From positions 96,185 through 160,184 of the forward strand of contig JAFZKH010000007.1 in NCBI GenBank assembly GCA_017553685.1: a stretch of DNA of 64,000 nucleotides, given 5' to 3'. The notes under the pieces are model-generated. The model saw only the letters and a program-made list of their open reading frames with translations. It did not search any database and was not told the origin of the DNA. The stretch is from Bacilli bacterium. Lineage in GTDB: Bacteria > Bacillota_I > Bacilli_A > RF39 > UBA660. The position numbers and the translations under genes are program-made. Positions 35,679 to 44,821 of this stretch are shown here, one piece after another; within the stretch, counting starts at the first letter, position 1; every line of letters starts with the position of its first letter.

Positions 35679-37410
35679 ATCTTGGGCCTCCAACTTTTAT
35701 ACCAGGTACTAACGGATCATCATCTTCTATATATTCATATATATATTGATTAAATCTAGATTGAAGTTCTTCTATTGATATATCTTCTAAATAATCCTTA
35801 TCAGGTACATATAAATAATACTTGGTATATTCCGGATTATCATTAAAACTTAATCCATTTAAATATATAATAGCTATTCCTAAAGCTTCTTTGCTTTTAT
35901 CTTCAGGGCAATTATTTCTAACAATAGAAATACCAAAATTATCTTTTTGTTTTCTACTAAATAATACACGTTTTAATTGAAGTAAATAATCAAATGAGTC
36001 CATACCTTTTAATCCCTCTTTATTTACTTTATCAATTAATATATTTAATCTATCTTCAAAACTTATTTCTGCTATATTATCTGTAGTTAAAGAATACTCA
36101 TTAAGAAGATCCTCTAAACTAATTTCTGTTTCTATCTTATGTTTATTAATACTTTCATCTTGTTTAGCAATTAAAGTATACATTTTAGTAATAGCTTCTT
36201 TAAACTCTTTTTGAGTTTTTAAACTGTTGTTTATACATTTAAAACCTAATAATGGTTCATTTAATTTTACTCTTGCCATATCATTTTTGTTTAATATTTC
36301 AGAAACAGAATCAACAAATACAAGAAATTTATCTATTCTAAATGTTAAACTAGCGTGAGGTCCACCATATGATTCCTCACACATTTCTTTATATTCACTC
36401 TCAAAATGAATTCCAAGATCATGTAAGAACTTAGAATACATAGCATTAAATTCAAAGCATACAGCATTATTATTTTCTTTATTAATGGTAGTTATATATT
36501 CAACATTACTATGTCTTTGCGCTACAGGTCCTCTTTGACTTACTGCATAATATTCTTCATCATATGATAATTCTTTACACATTTTAATATAAATATATGC
36601 TGCTTTTTCTATTAAAGATGCATCTGTAGGTATTCCATTAAGTATAGATTCTTTAAGTTCTTCATCCATTACTACTTTTTGATAAATGGTATCTGTAGTA
36701 GTTAGAAATCTATTAATTGCTTGAGTATCAATAGCATTATGAGACATTAATGAAAAATATCTAGTAATAAAAGCTTGAGGAACTAAATAATTATCAAATG
36801 ACTTATTCTTTTTTAGAAATGATAAAGTTGCATAAGCAAAATGTTCTTTAGGTATTCCATTAATATATTCATCTTCTTCACATATTCTTTTATATTCTTC
36901 TACAGGTAAATCCATAAAATTAAAGATTTGTTCTATAGGTATAGAATACTTATTACCATCAATAAAAATATTAAGATTATTACCCTTATTTACTTCTTTA
37001 AATTTATCATATGTAATTAAGTCTCTAAGATATTCATATCTTTCTTTTGCTACATCACCTAATTCTAGTTTCCCATCTTGAATTAGTTTTTCAATAGCAT
37101 GAATTATATTTGTTTTAGTATAACTACTTCCAATATTACCAGCAGTATCACCATAAATAATATATGAAGCTTTAAAGAAATCTATATCCCCATTAAATAG
37201 TCTTGAAGCATATTCAAAATAATTACTTTTTTCTAATATATTCTTAATAAATTGGATATTAATATCTTTATCATCAACTTCTACTTTATCAGATTTTTTT
37301 AGTTCTTCCATTTCTATAATAGAAACATATAAAGTAGTATCAGAATATGTTTTTAATTCAGGCCACATTTCCAATGCTTTTTCAACAGATATTTCTTCTA
37401 CTTCACTCAT
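35671..37410 (-). CDS. Transglutaminase/papain-like fold protein (579 aa), unknown substrate
   Basis: A plausible Cys-His-Asp triad is visible: C318 in NAVCFEFNAMYSKFLHDLGI, H352 in GGPHASLTFRI and D367 in KFLVFVDS, the order and spacing of transglutaminase-core domains. The helix before Cys (SLIEKAAYIYIKMCKELSYD, near 265-285) also matches that family. The first 260 residues are helical and unfamiliar. No signal peptide is present, so it should be cytoplasmic, unlike most secreted bacterial members. ATG 37410 follows AGGTGAAT; GTG 37419 is rejected. An extended -10 (TGTTATAAT, minus strand near 37431-37439) drives it with the 69-aa gene. Confidence 0.72.
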   Translation of the reverse strand: MSEVEEISVEKALEMWPELKTYSDTTLYVSIIEMEELKKSDKVEVDDKDINIQFIKNILEKSNYFEYASRLFNGDIDFFKASYIIYGDTAGNIGSSYTKTNIIHAIEKLIQDGKLELGDVAKERYEYLRDLITYDKFKEVNKGNNLNIFIDGNKYSIPIEQIFNFMDLPVEEYKRICEEDEYINGIPKEHFAYATLSFLKKNKSFDNYLVPQAFITRYFSLMSHNAIDTQAINRFLTTTDTIYQKVVMDEELKESILNGIPTDASLIEKAAYIYIKMCKELSYDEEYYAVSQRGPVAQRHSNVEYITTINKENNNAVCFEFNAMYSKFLHDLGIHFESEYKEMCEESYGGPHASLTFRIDKFLVFVDSVSEILNKNDMARVKLNEPLLGFKCINNSLKTQKEFKEAITKMYTLIAKQDESINKHKIETEISLEDLLNEYSLTTDNIAEISFEDRLNILIDKVNKEGLKGMDSFDYLLQLKRVLFSRKQKDNFGISIVRNNCPEDKSKEALGIAIIYLNGLSFNDNPEYTKYYLYVPDKDYLEDISIEELQSRFNQYIYEYIEDDDPLVPGIKVGGPRYD

Positions 37411-37438
37411 ATTATTCACCTACTATATATATTATAAC

Positions 37439-37468
37439 AAAAAAATCATAGATTTTATCTATGATTTT
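37439..37468 (-). terminator. Terminator after hisS and the interrupted gene
   Basis: AAAATCATAGAT (37442-37453) pairs with ATCTATGATTTT (37457-37468), TTT loop; A run at 37439-37445 gives U's on the minus strand. Confidence 0.87.
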
Positions 37469-37473
37469 TAATC

Positions 37474-38064
37474 TTATAATAATTCTTTTGGTTCGTCTTC
37501 AGCATCATATATTGATAATAATTCTTTATCAATGCTTTCTAATCTCTTGTATATTTTAGCTTTAGCATTTTTATCATCAGTTTTATCTAATAAATCTTCT
37601 AAATATGCTTGTTCTTCCTCTAATTTATCAGTTTTACTAAATCCTTTAACACCTAAAGCCTCTTTATATTTTATATCTGTTGGACTTCCTGCAGGACAAT
37701 GTAATAAATCTTTTACAAAGTCGCTTTCTCTTATACTTCTTAATCTATTAGGATTACAAAATTGATGATATAATCTAGAATTATCAAAAGTTTTAAATAA
37801 TGGTGTTTCTTTTACTTTGCCATTATTATCAATTTCATAAATTTCAATAGAACCATATAATTCAATAATTTGTAAACAAGGTAAACTTGCAAAATAACTT
37901 ATATAATCATCTGTTACAAATAATGGTGTTTTTACAGTAGTATCATTTATACTTCTATCAGGAAGATCTCCTACTTCAGCTGCTCCAAATGATCCTTAAT
38001 AAGATGAATTATTAGAATATGTTATATGTTGATAATTTTTGCTTTTCATTATTAAATATTTCAT
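37474..38064 (-). pseudogene. Unknown protein frame interrupted by a TAA at codon 20
   Basis: ATG 38064 has a good Shine-Dalgarno (AGGAG, 8 bases away) ten bases after hisS. The frame reads 19 codons, meets TAA at 37996-37998, then stays open for 176 further codons to TAA at 37474-37476. The part after the stop has normal codon use and a protein-like sequence (FVTDDYISYFASLPCLQIIELYG; a coiled-coil end with LEEEQAYLEDLLDK), and contains no in-frame ATG that could restart. One base change (TAA from CAA, AAA or GAA) or a sequencing error explains it. Protein family is not recognised. No stop-readthrough signal is evident. Confidence 0.72.
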
Positions 38065-38074
38065 AAATATACTC

Positions 38075-39319
38075 CTATAGGTTTACATTAAGAAAATCAA
38101 GTAATTCAGTAGATTCAATCTTTTGCTCTTCTTTTGTTAAATTATCTTTAACAGTAAGAATACCAGATTTAACTTCTTCTTCTCCAATAATAACTATATA
38201 TTTTGGATTTAATTTATCTACTTCTTTAAATTTAGATTTCATACTCTTATTAAGTAAATCTATATCTACTTTAAATCCACACATTCTTAAATCTTGTGCT
38301 AGATTATATGAATACATTAATTCATTTTCAGTAACATTCATAATATATAAATCTATATTATTATCAGCTACTTCTATATTATCTCTATTCATTACATCTA
38401 CTAATCTATCTAGACCAAATGCAAATCCTACTGATGGAATTTCAGGACCATCTAATGAGGCAGTAAGGCCATCATATCTTCCTCCTCCACCAACAGAACC
38501 AAATTCATCATCTAAAGTCTTATATTCAAATACTATATCATTATAATAATCAAGTCCTCTAACTAGTCTTGTATTTACTTCATATTCTATATTTAAATAT
38601 CTTAAATATTCTTGAATTTTAACAAAGTTTTCAGATTCTTCTTCAGATAGGAAATCAAGTATTACTGGAGCACTTTCCATTAATTTATTATCACTATCTA
38701 CTTTACAATCTAGAATTCTAAGAGGATTCTTATATAATCTTTCTTTACAATCTTCACAGAATTCATCTATATTTGATTCAAAGTGTTTAATTAAAGCATC
38801 TCTATATTTCTTTCTGGTTTCAGTTCCACCAAGGTAATTAATAATTACTTTAGTTTCAATACCTAGTTCATCTAAGAAATTCTTACCTAAAGATATAACT
38901 TCAGCATCTGCAATAGGTTCTTTAGAACCATATAGTTCTACACCCATTTGTCTAAGTTCTCTATATCTTCCTTTTTGAGGTCTTTCATATCTAAACATTT
39001 GACCAATATAATAAAATTTTCTAGGTAATTCTGTATATAGTTTGTCTTCTATCATACATCTAGCAACAGATGCAGTTCCTTCAGGTCTTAAAGTTATATC
39101 TCTTCCACCTTTATCTTGGAAATCATAAGTTTCTTTAGTAACTATATCAGTTGTTTCACCTACACCTCTATGGAATAATTCAGATCTTTCAAATATTGGA
39201 GTTTCTATATAACCAAAGTTATAACTTTCACAAACTGCTCCAAACATTCTTTTAACATAGTCTTGTTTTTTAGCTAAATTTCCATAAACATCATAAGTAC
39301 CTTTTGGTCTTTGAATCAT
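38075..39319 (-). CDS. hisS: Histidyl-tRNA synthetase
   Basis: Class II synthetase for tRNA-His. The 414-aa product has N-terminal RPKGTYDVYG, motif 1 region with YIETPIFERSELFHRGVGETTDIV, motif 2 TLRPEGTASVAR and RPQKGRYRELRQMGVELYG, the His-specific LVRGLDYYND (RGLDYY signature), motif 3 GFAFGLDRL, and a C-terminal anticodon-binding domain. ATG 39319 follows AAAGGAAGTGAT; GTG 39328 is within it. An extended -10 (TGATATAAT on the minus strand, near 39340-39348) precedes it. aspS, its usual Bacillus partner, is absent; an unknown interrupted gene follows instead. Confidence 0.97.
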   Translation of the reverse strand: MIQRPKGTYDVYGNLAKKQDYVKRMFGAVCESYNFGYIETPIFERSELFHRGVGETTDIVTKETYDFQDKGGRDITLRPEGTASVARCMIEDKLYTELPRKFYYIGQMFRYERPQKGRYRELRQMGVELYGSKEPIADAEVISLGKNFLDELGIETKVIINYLGGTETRKKYRDALIKHFESNIDEFCEDCKERLYKNPLRILDCKVDSDNKLMESAPVILDFLSEEESENFVKIQEYLRYLNIEYEVNTRLVRGLDYYNDIVFEYKTLDDEFGSVGGGGRYDGLTASLDGPEIPSVGFAFGLDRLVDVMNRDNIEVADNNIDLYIMNVTENELMYSYNLAQDLRMCGFKVDIDLLNKSMKSKFKEVDKLNPKYIVIIGEEEVKSGILTVKDNLTKEEQKIESTELLDFLNVNL

Positions 39320-39374
39320 AATAATCACTTCCTTTAATAATTATATCATAAATATAAATAGTTTTACATATTTA

Positions 39375-39403
39375 TTGTAAACGTTGTAAATATATGCTAA
39401 AAT
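39375..39403 (+). promoter_or_regulatory. ackA promoter with cre-like site
   Basis: TTGTAA (39375-39380) and TAAAAT (39398-39403, preceded by TGC) with a 17-bp spacer. TGTAAACGTTGTAA at 39376-39389 resembles the catabolite-responsive element bound by CcpA (two mismatches at the 3' half) and covers the -35 and spacer. Confidence 0.55.
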
Positions 39404-39425
39404 ACTAGAGTTATTAGGAGGAAAT

Positions 39426-40604
39426 ATGAATATATTAGTATTAAATGCTGGTTCATCTTCTTTAAAGTTCCAAGTTATTGATACAAATACTAAAGAAGTA
39501 CTTGGATCTGGTAATTTTGAAAGAATTGGTGACGAAGCACAATCATTTTTAGGAATTAAGTATGATGGTAATAAGGAAAAGTTTGAACATCCTGCTAAAA
39601 ATCATACTGAAGCATTAGAGTTCATTATAGAAAAGTTAAATGAACTTGTATTAAAGGGAGAAAAAGAAATTAATGCAGTTGGACATAGAATAGTTCATGG
39701 TGGTAGTAAATTTGTTAAACCACAACTAGTTGACGAAACTGTTATTAATGGATTAAAGGATGTTATTCATTTAGCACCACTTCATAATCCTGCTGCTATA
39801 GCTGGTATTGAAGCTGTTAATGAAATCTTACCTGGTGTTAAATCTGTTGTATGTTTTGATACAGGTTTCCATCAAACAATGAAAGAAACTCAATATATAT
39901 ACCCTATTCCATATGAATACTATGAAAAATATGGTATTAGAAAATATGGTGCTCATGGTATATCACATGAATATGTTTCAAAAAGAATTGCTGAAATTAA
40001 AGGTAATAATGATTTAAAAGTTATTAACTGTCATTTAGGACAAGGAGCTTCATTATGCGCTATTAATAAAGGCGAATGCGTTGATACTTCAATGGGATTT
40101 ACTCCTGCAGCTGGTATTCCAATGGGATCTAGAACTGGAGATATTGATCCATCAGTTATAACATTTATTATGAAAGAAGAAAATCTTACTCCAGAAGAAA
40201 TGAATGTTATTATTAATAAAGAATCTGGTAAAAAAGGTATTTCTCAATTATCAGCAGACGATAGAGATTTAGAAGAAGCTATGGCAAATGGTAATACTCA
40301 AGCTAAACTTGCTTTAGATATATTCCATTACAAGGTAGCTCAATATATAGCATCTTATATGGTAGCACTTGGAGGATGTGATGTAATTACATTTGCTGGT
40401 GGTATTGGTGAAAGAGGAAATTATTCAAGAGAAGAAATTTGTAAATATTTATCTTGCTTTGGTGTTAAACTAGATCTAGAAAAGAATAAAGTTAAAGCCG
40501 AAGAAGAAAAGATTTCATCTGATGATTCTGCTATAGAAGTTTGGGTAGTTCCTACTAACGAAGAATTAATGATTGCATTAGAAACTGAAAAATTAACAAA
40601 ATAA
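39426..40604 (+). CDS. ackA: Acetate kinase
   Basis: Acetate kinase makes ATP from acetyl phosphate, the last step of fermentative acetate production. The 392-aa product has the ASKHA-fold motifs LVLNAGSSSLKFQV at the N-terminus, VGHRIVHGG, FDTGFHQTM, the phosphate loop HLGQGASLCAI, and SRTGDIDPSVITFI; GGIGERG is the adenosine site. Shine-Dalgarno AGGAGG lies at 39418-39423. With the pyruvate:ferredoxin oxidoreductase downstream on the opposite strand it supports an anaerobic pyruvate-to-acetate route; pta is not in the window. Confidence 0.97.
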   Translation: MNILVLNAGSSSLKFQVIDTNTKEVLGSGNFERIGDEAQSFLGIKYDGNKEKFEHPAKNHTEALEFIIEKLNELVLKGEKEINAVGHRIVHGGSKFVKPQLVDETVINGLKDVIHLAPLHNPAAIAGIEAVNEILPGVKSVVCFDTGFHQTMKETQYIYPIPYEYYEKYGIRKYGAHGISHEYVSKRIAEIKGNNDLKVINCHLGQGASLCAINKGECVDTSMGFTPAAGIPMGSRTGDIDPSVITFIMKEENLTPEEMNVIINKESGKKGISQLSADDRDLEEAMANGNTQAKLALDIFHYKVAQYIASYMVALGGCDVITFAGGIGERGNYSREEICKYLSCFGVKLDLEKNKVKAEEEKISSDDSAIEVWVVPTNEELMIALETEKLTK

Positions 40605-40630
40605 AAAGTAGACTTAATGTCTACTTTTTT
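40603..40630. terminator. Bidirectional terminator between ackA and the 256-aa gene
   Basis: AAAAAGTAGAC (40603-40613) pairs with GTCTACTTTTT (40619-40629), TTAAT loop. On the minus strand it includes the end of the facing gene. Confidence 0.86.
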
Positions 40631-41384
40631 GATGCTCTTTTTGAAGTTCTATTAACCTAGCATACTCATCTTCAAATCTAGTTATCATCTTTTCTTTTTC
40701 TTCTTCTGAAATAATATCATTATCTTCCATATATTTATAAAAATATGTTCTTAAAGCATTCATAATACTATTAAATTCAAAACTAGATACATTATGCTTA
40801 TTTAATCTATAATCCAAATTAATTCTTTCTGCATATACATTTATTTCATTAAATGATCCATCACCCATTACATGATCAAATAAATCTCTTATAAACTCTC
40901 TATCATCTAATGCTGCTTCTTCCAAGTTATTACCATCATGTATATTATAGTGAGTTGAAAATGCTATTAAGCCAAAATTACCTATATCATCTAATATGCT
41001 TTTTTCTCTAGGTTTAGTTGTATATTTATCAAATAAATCATTATATACTTTATCAAAGAATATTGGAAAATATAAAGCTTCATCACCACCTGTAGAGTAA
41101 TGAATTACTGTTTCAAATACAAATCTTTTAACTACTTTATCAAACTCTTCTGGATCCATACCATAAGTCTTAAAATATAAATCTTCACCATCATCATATG
41201 GATTTGTATTAGAATTATTTACTTTTTTTAATAATTCAACACCTAATAATGAATCTTTTATATAATCAACATTATAATCAATTTTTTCAGTATTAACAGT
41301 TTTATAAATATATGCATTAATAGATTCTATTAAATCTCTAACTGTATATTTTTCACTATCATCTTTATATATAAAATGAACCAT
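40614..41384 (-). CDS. Unknown protein coupled to the pyruvate oxidoreductase gene (256 aa)
   Basis: The product is not recognised. It is acidic, helical and soluble, with no cysteine cluster or cofactor motif. Its ATG lies one base after the oxidoreductase stop codon and its Shine-Dalgarno (AGAGGAAT) is inside that gene's end, so it is the second gene of the operon. Some segments (EEFDKVVKRFVFETVIHYSTGGDEALYFPIFFDKVYNDLFDKY) suggest a helical-bundle protein. A role in electron transfer would be guesswork; position is the only clue. Confidence 0.66.
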   Translation of the reverse strand: MVHFIYKDDSEKYTVRDLIESINAYIYKTVNTEKIDYNVDYIKDSLLGVELLKKVNNSNTNPYDDGEDLYFKTYGMDPEEFDKVVKRFVFETVIHYSTGGDEALYFPIFFDKVYNDLFDKYTTKPREKSILDDIGNFGLIAFSTHYNIHDGNNLEEAALDDREFIRDLFDHVMGDGSFNEINVYAERINLDYRLNKHNVSSFEFNSIMNALRTYFYKYMEDNDIISEEEKEKMITRFEDEYARLIELQKEHQKSRH

Positions 41385-41385
41385 A

Positions 41386-44300
41386 TTATTCCTCTATTAC
41401 TTCTTCTTTTAGTTTATTTTCTAAATCTAAATAATAATTAAATCTATCTTTAGCATTATTAATATTATCTATTAATAATCTTTTAGCATTCTTAGAATTA
41501 ACTTCTGCTATCATCTTATATCTAGTTTCATTCTTTAATACTTCTGAATATAAACTAAAATCTACATTTTTATAATCTAGTTTAAATTCATTTTTAGATT
41601 TATCATATCTAAATATTGGATAATATCCTGATTTAACTATTAGTTTTTCTTCTTCCAAAGAGTTCTTCATACCACCTTTAATACCATGTAATATACATGG
41701 AGCATATGCAATTATAATAGATGGTCCTTTATGCTCATTTGCTTCTTTAAATGCCTTTAAAGTGGCTTCTATATTAGCTCCTAAACATACTTGAGCTATA
41801 TACACATTATCATAGTTCATAAACATTTTAGCTAAATCTTTTTTAGAAGTCTTTTTACCAGTAGAACTAAACTTAGCAATAGATGCTTTATTAGTAGCTT
41901 TTGATGATTGACCTCCAGTATTAGAATATATCTCATTATCTAGTACTAATATATTTACGTCTTTATTAGATGCTATTACATGATCTATACCATTAAATCC
42001 AATATCATAACTCCATCCATCTCCGCCAATAATCCATACACTCTTTTGAGGTATATATTCTTTTAAAGGAAGAAGTTCAGGTACTTCATCATAATCTATA
42101 TTATCTTTAATAATTACACTATTTTTATAATTATATGGATCATCTATATATCTACTAAATAATTCTCTATTCTTAGTAGATACTTTATCCATATTATCTT
42201 TCATAATTCTAATTATTTTCTTTTTATTAACATCAGATGCTGCCTTTATACCAAGTCCAAATTCTGCATTATCTTCGAATAAAGAGTTTGCCCAAGAAAC
42301 ACTAAATGGACTAGTTGGAGAAGATCCTCCATAAATAGATGAACATCCAGTAGCATTAGCAATAACCATACCTTCTCCAATTACTTGAGTAAGAAGTTTA
42401 ATATAAGCAGCTTCCCCGCATCCAGCACAAGCACCACTATATTTAAATAATGGTTTATTATATGCTATTTGCATAGATGAAAATTTAGGATAAATATTCT
42501 TTTTAGTAACTTTATTTATCTTTTCATTTGATCTATCTACATCTTTATTATCATTCATTGTAATTGCTTTATTAGGGCATACTGATGAACACAAACCACA
42601 TCCTAAACAACTATCATAATTAATTTCTAATGCATAATAAAGGTCTTTACCAGGAACTCCCCTATATTTAATATTTGGATGTTCTCTTAGTTCATCTTCT
42701 GTAAGTAATTTTGGTTTTATTACTCCATGAGGACATACAAGTGAACATTTATTACATGATATACATGCTGATGAATCCCAATCAGGTAATTTTTCTGCTA
42801 CATTTCTTCTTTCAAGTCTAGATGTATTTATATCATAAGTACCATTATCATGAATTAAAAATTCTGAAACAGGCAAATCATCACCTTTTAAATGAAGAAC
42901 AGAATTAATTATTCCCTCATAATTAGTTTCTTCATATATTTTATCACTATCATCAATAATAACTGTAGTAATAGAATCAGATGCCATCATAATAGCAGCT
43001 ATATTACTATTAACTATATCTTCTCCTTTATTAGATAATGATTTTTCTACTTGTTTAATCATTACTTCTAATGCTTTTTCATATGGATATATATTAATAA
43101 TCTTCATAATAGCAGCTTCCATAATATAACTAATCTTACCAGGTATATTATTTAATTTTGCTATCTTAGATGCATCAATAGTATAAAATCTAAGTTTCTT
43201 TTTATATATTAATGCTTTTATATTATCATCTATTTCATCTATATTTTTAGAAGTATTTAATATAAAGATTCCATTATCTTTTATATTAAATAACATATCA
43301 TACACACCTAAATAACTATCTTTAGAACATACTACAATATGAGGAGTCTCTATATAATATGGACTTCTTATTTCATCTTTACCAATTCTAATAAATTCTC
43401 TTGTTACTCCTCCACTCTTATGTGAATCATATAAACCATATTCTTGTACAAATAATGGTGTATTTTCTCCAACTAAAGTAACTATATTTTTAGATGCCAT
43501 ATTCATACCATCTGATCCATATCCATATATAATCATTTCAATATTAGTGTTTGGAATAGGAGTATTATTCTTTGGTAAACTCTTATTAGATACATCATCT
43601 ATAATTCCAATAACAAAATCATCTTTAATATCACTATTAGCCATATTATCATAAACAGATAATATATCATTTATATTAGTATTTTTAGAAGATATTCCAT
43701 ATCTTCCTCCTACTACTTCTATATCTAATTTATTATTCTTAATAATATTATTAATATCAAGATACATAGCTTCTCTAGATGTAGTTTCTTTATATCTTTC
43801 AAGAACAGTTATTCTACTACATGTTTTAGGAAGTACATCTAAGAAATATTTTTCTGAAAATGGTCTAAATAAATGAACTTCTATTAAACCTAGTTTTTCT
43901 TCTGATACTTTTATAGCTTCTCTAATAGTATCACATACAGATCCCATAGCCACTATTACTCTTTTAGCATTAGGATCTCCATAATAATTAAATGGTTTAT
44001 AATCAGTTTTAAACTTCTTATTAACCTCTTTCATCTTTTTATTAACTATATCAGGTAACTTTTCATAATATTCATTTCTAACTTCTAAATTTTGAAAATA
44101 AATATCTTCATTTTGAGCAGTTCCTTTAATTATCTTAGATGATAATAAAGTTTCGTTTTTAAACCTATTTATCCCGTCCATATCAACGAGTTCTTTAACT
44201 TCTTCATCATCTAATAGATTTACTTTATTAAGTTCATGAGAAGTTCTAAAACCATCAAAGAAATTAATAAATGGAACTGAACCCTCTAATGTACTTAAAT

Positions 44301-44766
44301 AAGATAGTAATGTCATATATTGAGTATCATTAACTGAAGAAGATGCCATTATAGCAAAACCCGTACTTCTTACAGCATATATATCAGAATGATCTCCAAA
44401 TATAGATAGTGCATGAGTAGCTACTGTTCTAGATGCAACATTTATAACACAAGGAAGTAATTCACCTGCTATTTTATACATTTCTGGAATCATTAATAAT
44501 AGACCTTGTGATGATGTATAAGTACTTGATAATGACCCTGATAAAAGTGAACCATGAATTAATGCAGCAGCTCCTGCTTCACTTTGCATTTCTACAAGTT
44601 TTACTTTATTATCAAAAATATTTAATCTTCCATCTATAGCCCATTTTTCTATTAATTCAGGCATTTTAGAAGAAGGAGTTATTGGATATATACCTGCTAC
44701 TTCTGTAAATAAATAAGATATATAAGCGCAAGCATAATTACCATCAATTACTTTATATTGACTCAT
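41386..44766 (-). CDS. nifJ: Pyruvate:ferredoxin (flavodoxin) oxidoreductase, single-chain
   Basis: The enzyme oxidises pyruvate to acetyl-CoA and CO2 with reduction of ferredoxin. The 1126-aa protein contains the fused domains in order: N-terminal TPP-half (ACAYISYLFTEVAGIYPITPSS), the gamma-type domain, a ferredoxin segment with two 4Fe-4S motifs (CISCNKCSLVCPHG near 672, CLGCGLCSSVCPNK near 720), and the C-terminal TPP-binding part (GCAGCGEAAYIKLL; GGDGWSYDIGFNGIDH; NTGGQSSKAT). ATG 44766 follows AGGTGAT; GTG 44775 is rejected. Slightly shorter than enterobacterial NifJ (about 1174). It leads an operon with an unknown gene and points to anaerobic metabolism. Confidence 0.96.
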   Translation of the reverse strand: MSQYKVIDGNYACAYISYLFTEVAGIYPITPSSKMPELIEKWAIDGRLNIFDNKVKLVEMQSEAGAAALIHGSLLSGSLSSTYTSSQGLLLMIPEMYKIAGELLPCVINVASRTVATHALSIFGDHSDIYAVRSTGFAIMASSSVNDTQYMTLLSYLSTLEGSVPFINFFDGFRTSHELNKVNLLDDEEVKELVDMDGINRFKNETLLSSKIIKGTAQNEDIYFQNLEVRNEYYEKLPDIVNKKMKEVNKKFKTDYKPFNYYGDPNAKRVIVAMGSVCDTIREAIKVSEEKLGLIEVHLFRPFSEKYFLDVLPKTCSRITVLERYKETTSREAMYLDINNIIKNNKLDIEVVGGRYGISSKNTNINDILSVYDNMANSDIKDDFVIGIIDDVSNKSLPKNNTPIPNTNIEMIIYGYGSDGMNMASKNIVTLVGENTPLFVQEYGLYDSHKSGGVTREFIRIGKDEIRSPYYIETPHIVVCSKDSYLGVYDMLFNIKDNGIFILNTSKNIDEIDDNIKALIYKKKLRFYTIDASKIAKLNNIPGKISYIMEAAIMKIINIYPYEKALEVMIKQVEKSLSNKGEDIVNSNIAAIMMASDSITTVIIDDSDKIYEETNYEGIINSVLHLKGDDLPVSEFLIHDNGTYDINTSRLERRNVAEKLPDWDSSACISCNKCSLVCPHGVIKPKLLTEDELREHPNIKYRGVPGKDLYYALEINYDSCLGCGLCSSVCPNKAITMNDNKDVDRSNEKINKVTKKNIYPKFSSMQIAYNKPLFKYSGACAGCGEAAYIKLLTQVIGEGMVIANATGCSSIYGGSSPTSPFSVSWANSLFEDNAEFGLGIKAASDVNKKKIIRIMKDNMDKVSTKNRELFSRYIDDPYNYKNSVIIKDNIDYDEVPELLPLKEYIPQKSVWIIGGDGWSYDIGFNGIDHVIASNKDVNILVLDNEIYSNTGGQSSKATNKASIAKFSSTGKKTSKKDLAKMFMNYDNVYIAQVCLGANIEATLKAFKEANEHKGPSIIIAYAPCILHGIKGGMKNSLEEEKLIVKSGYYPIFRYDKSKNEFKLDYKNVDFSLYSEVLKNETRYKMIAEVNSKNAKRLLIDNINNAKDRFNYYLDLENKLKEEVIEE

Positions 44767-44796
44767 CACTATCACCTAACTTAATTATAACATAAA

Positions 44797-44821
44797 AAAT
44801 AACTAGTTTTACTAGTTATTT
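44797..44821 (-). terminator. Terminator of the second transglutaminase gene
   Basis: AAATAACTAGT (44797-44807) pairs with ACTAGTTATTT (44811-44821). A near-identical hairpin (AAATAACTAG stem) is at 46020-46044. Confidence 0.85.

Noticed and set aside
37532..37765. 77-aa plus-strand open frame
   Set aside because: It is antisense to the interrupted gene of the hisS operon, has low-complexity Ser/Leu content and no start signals.
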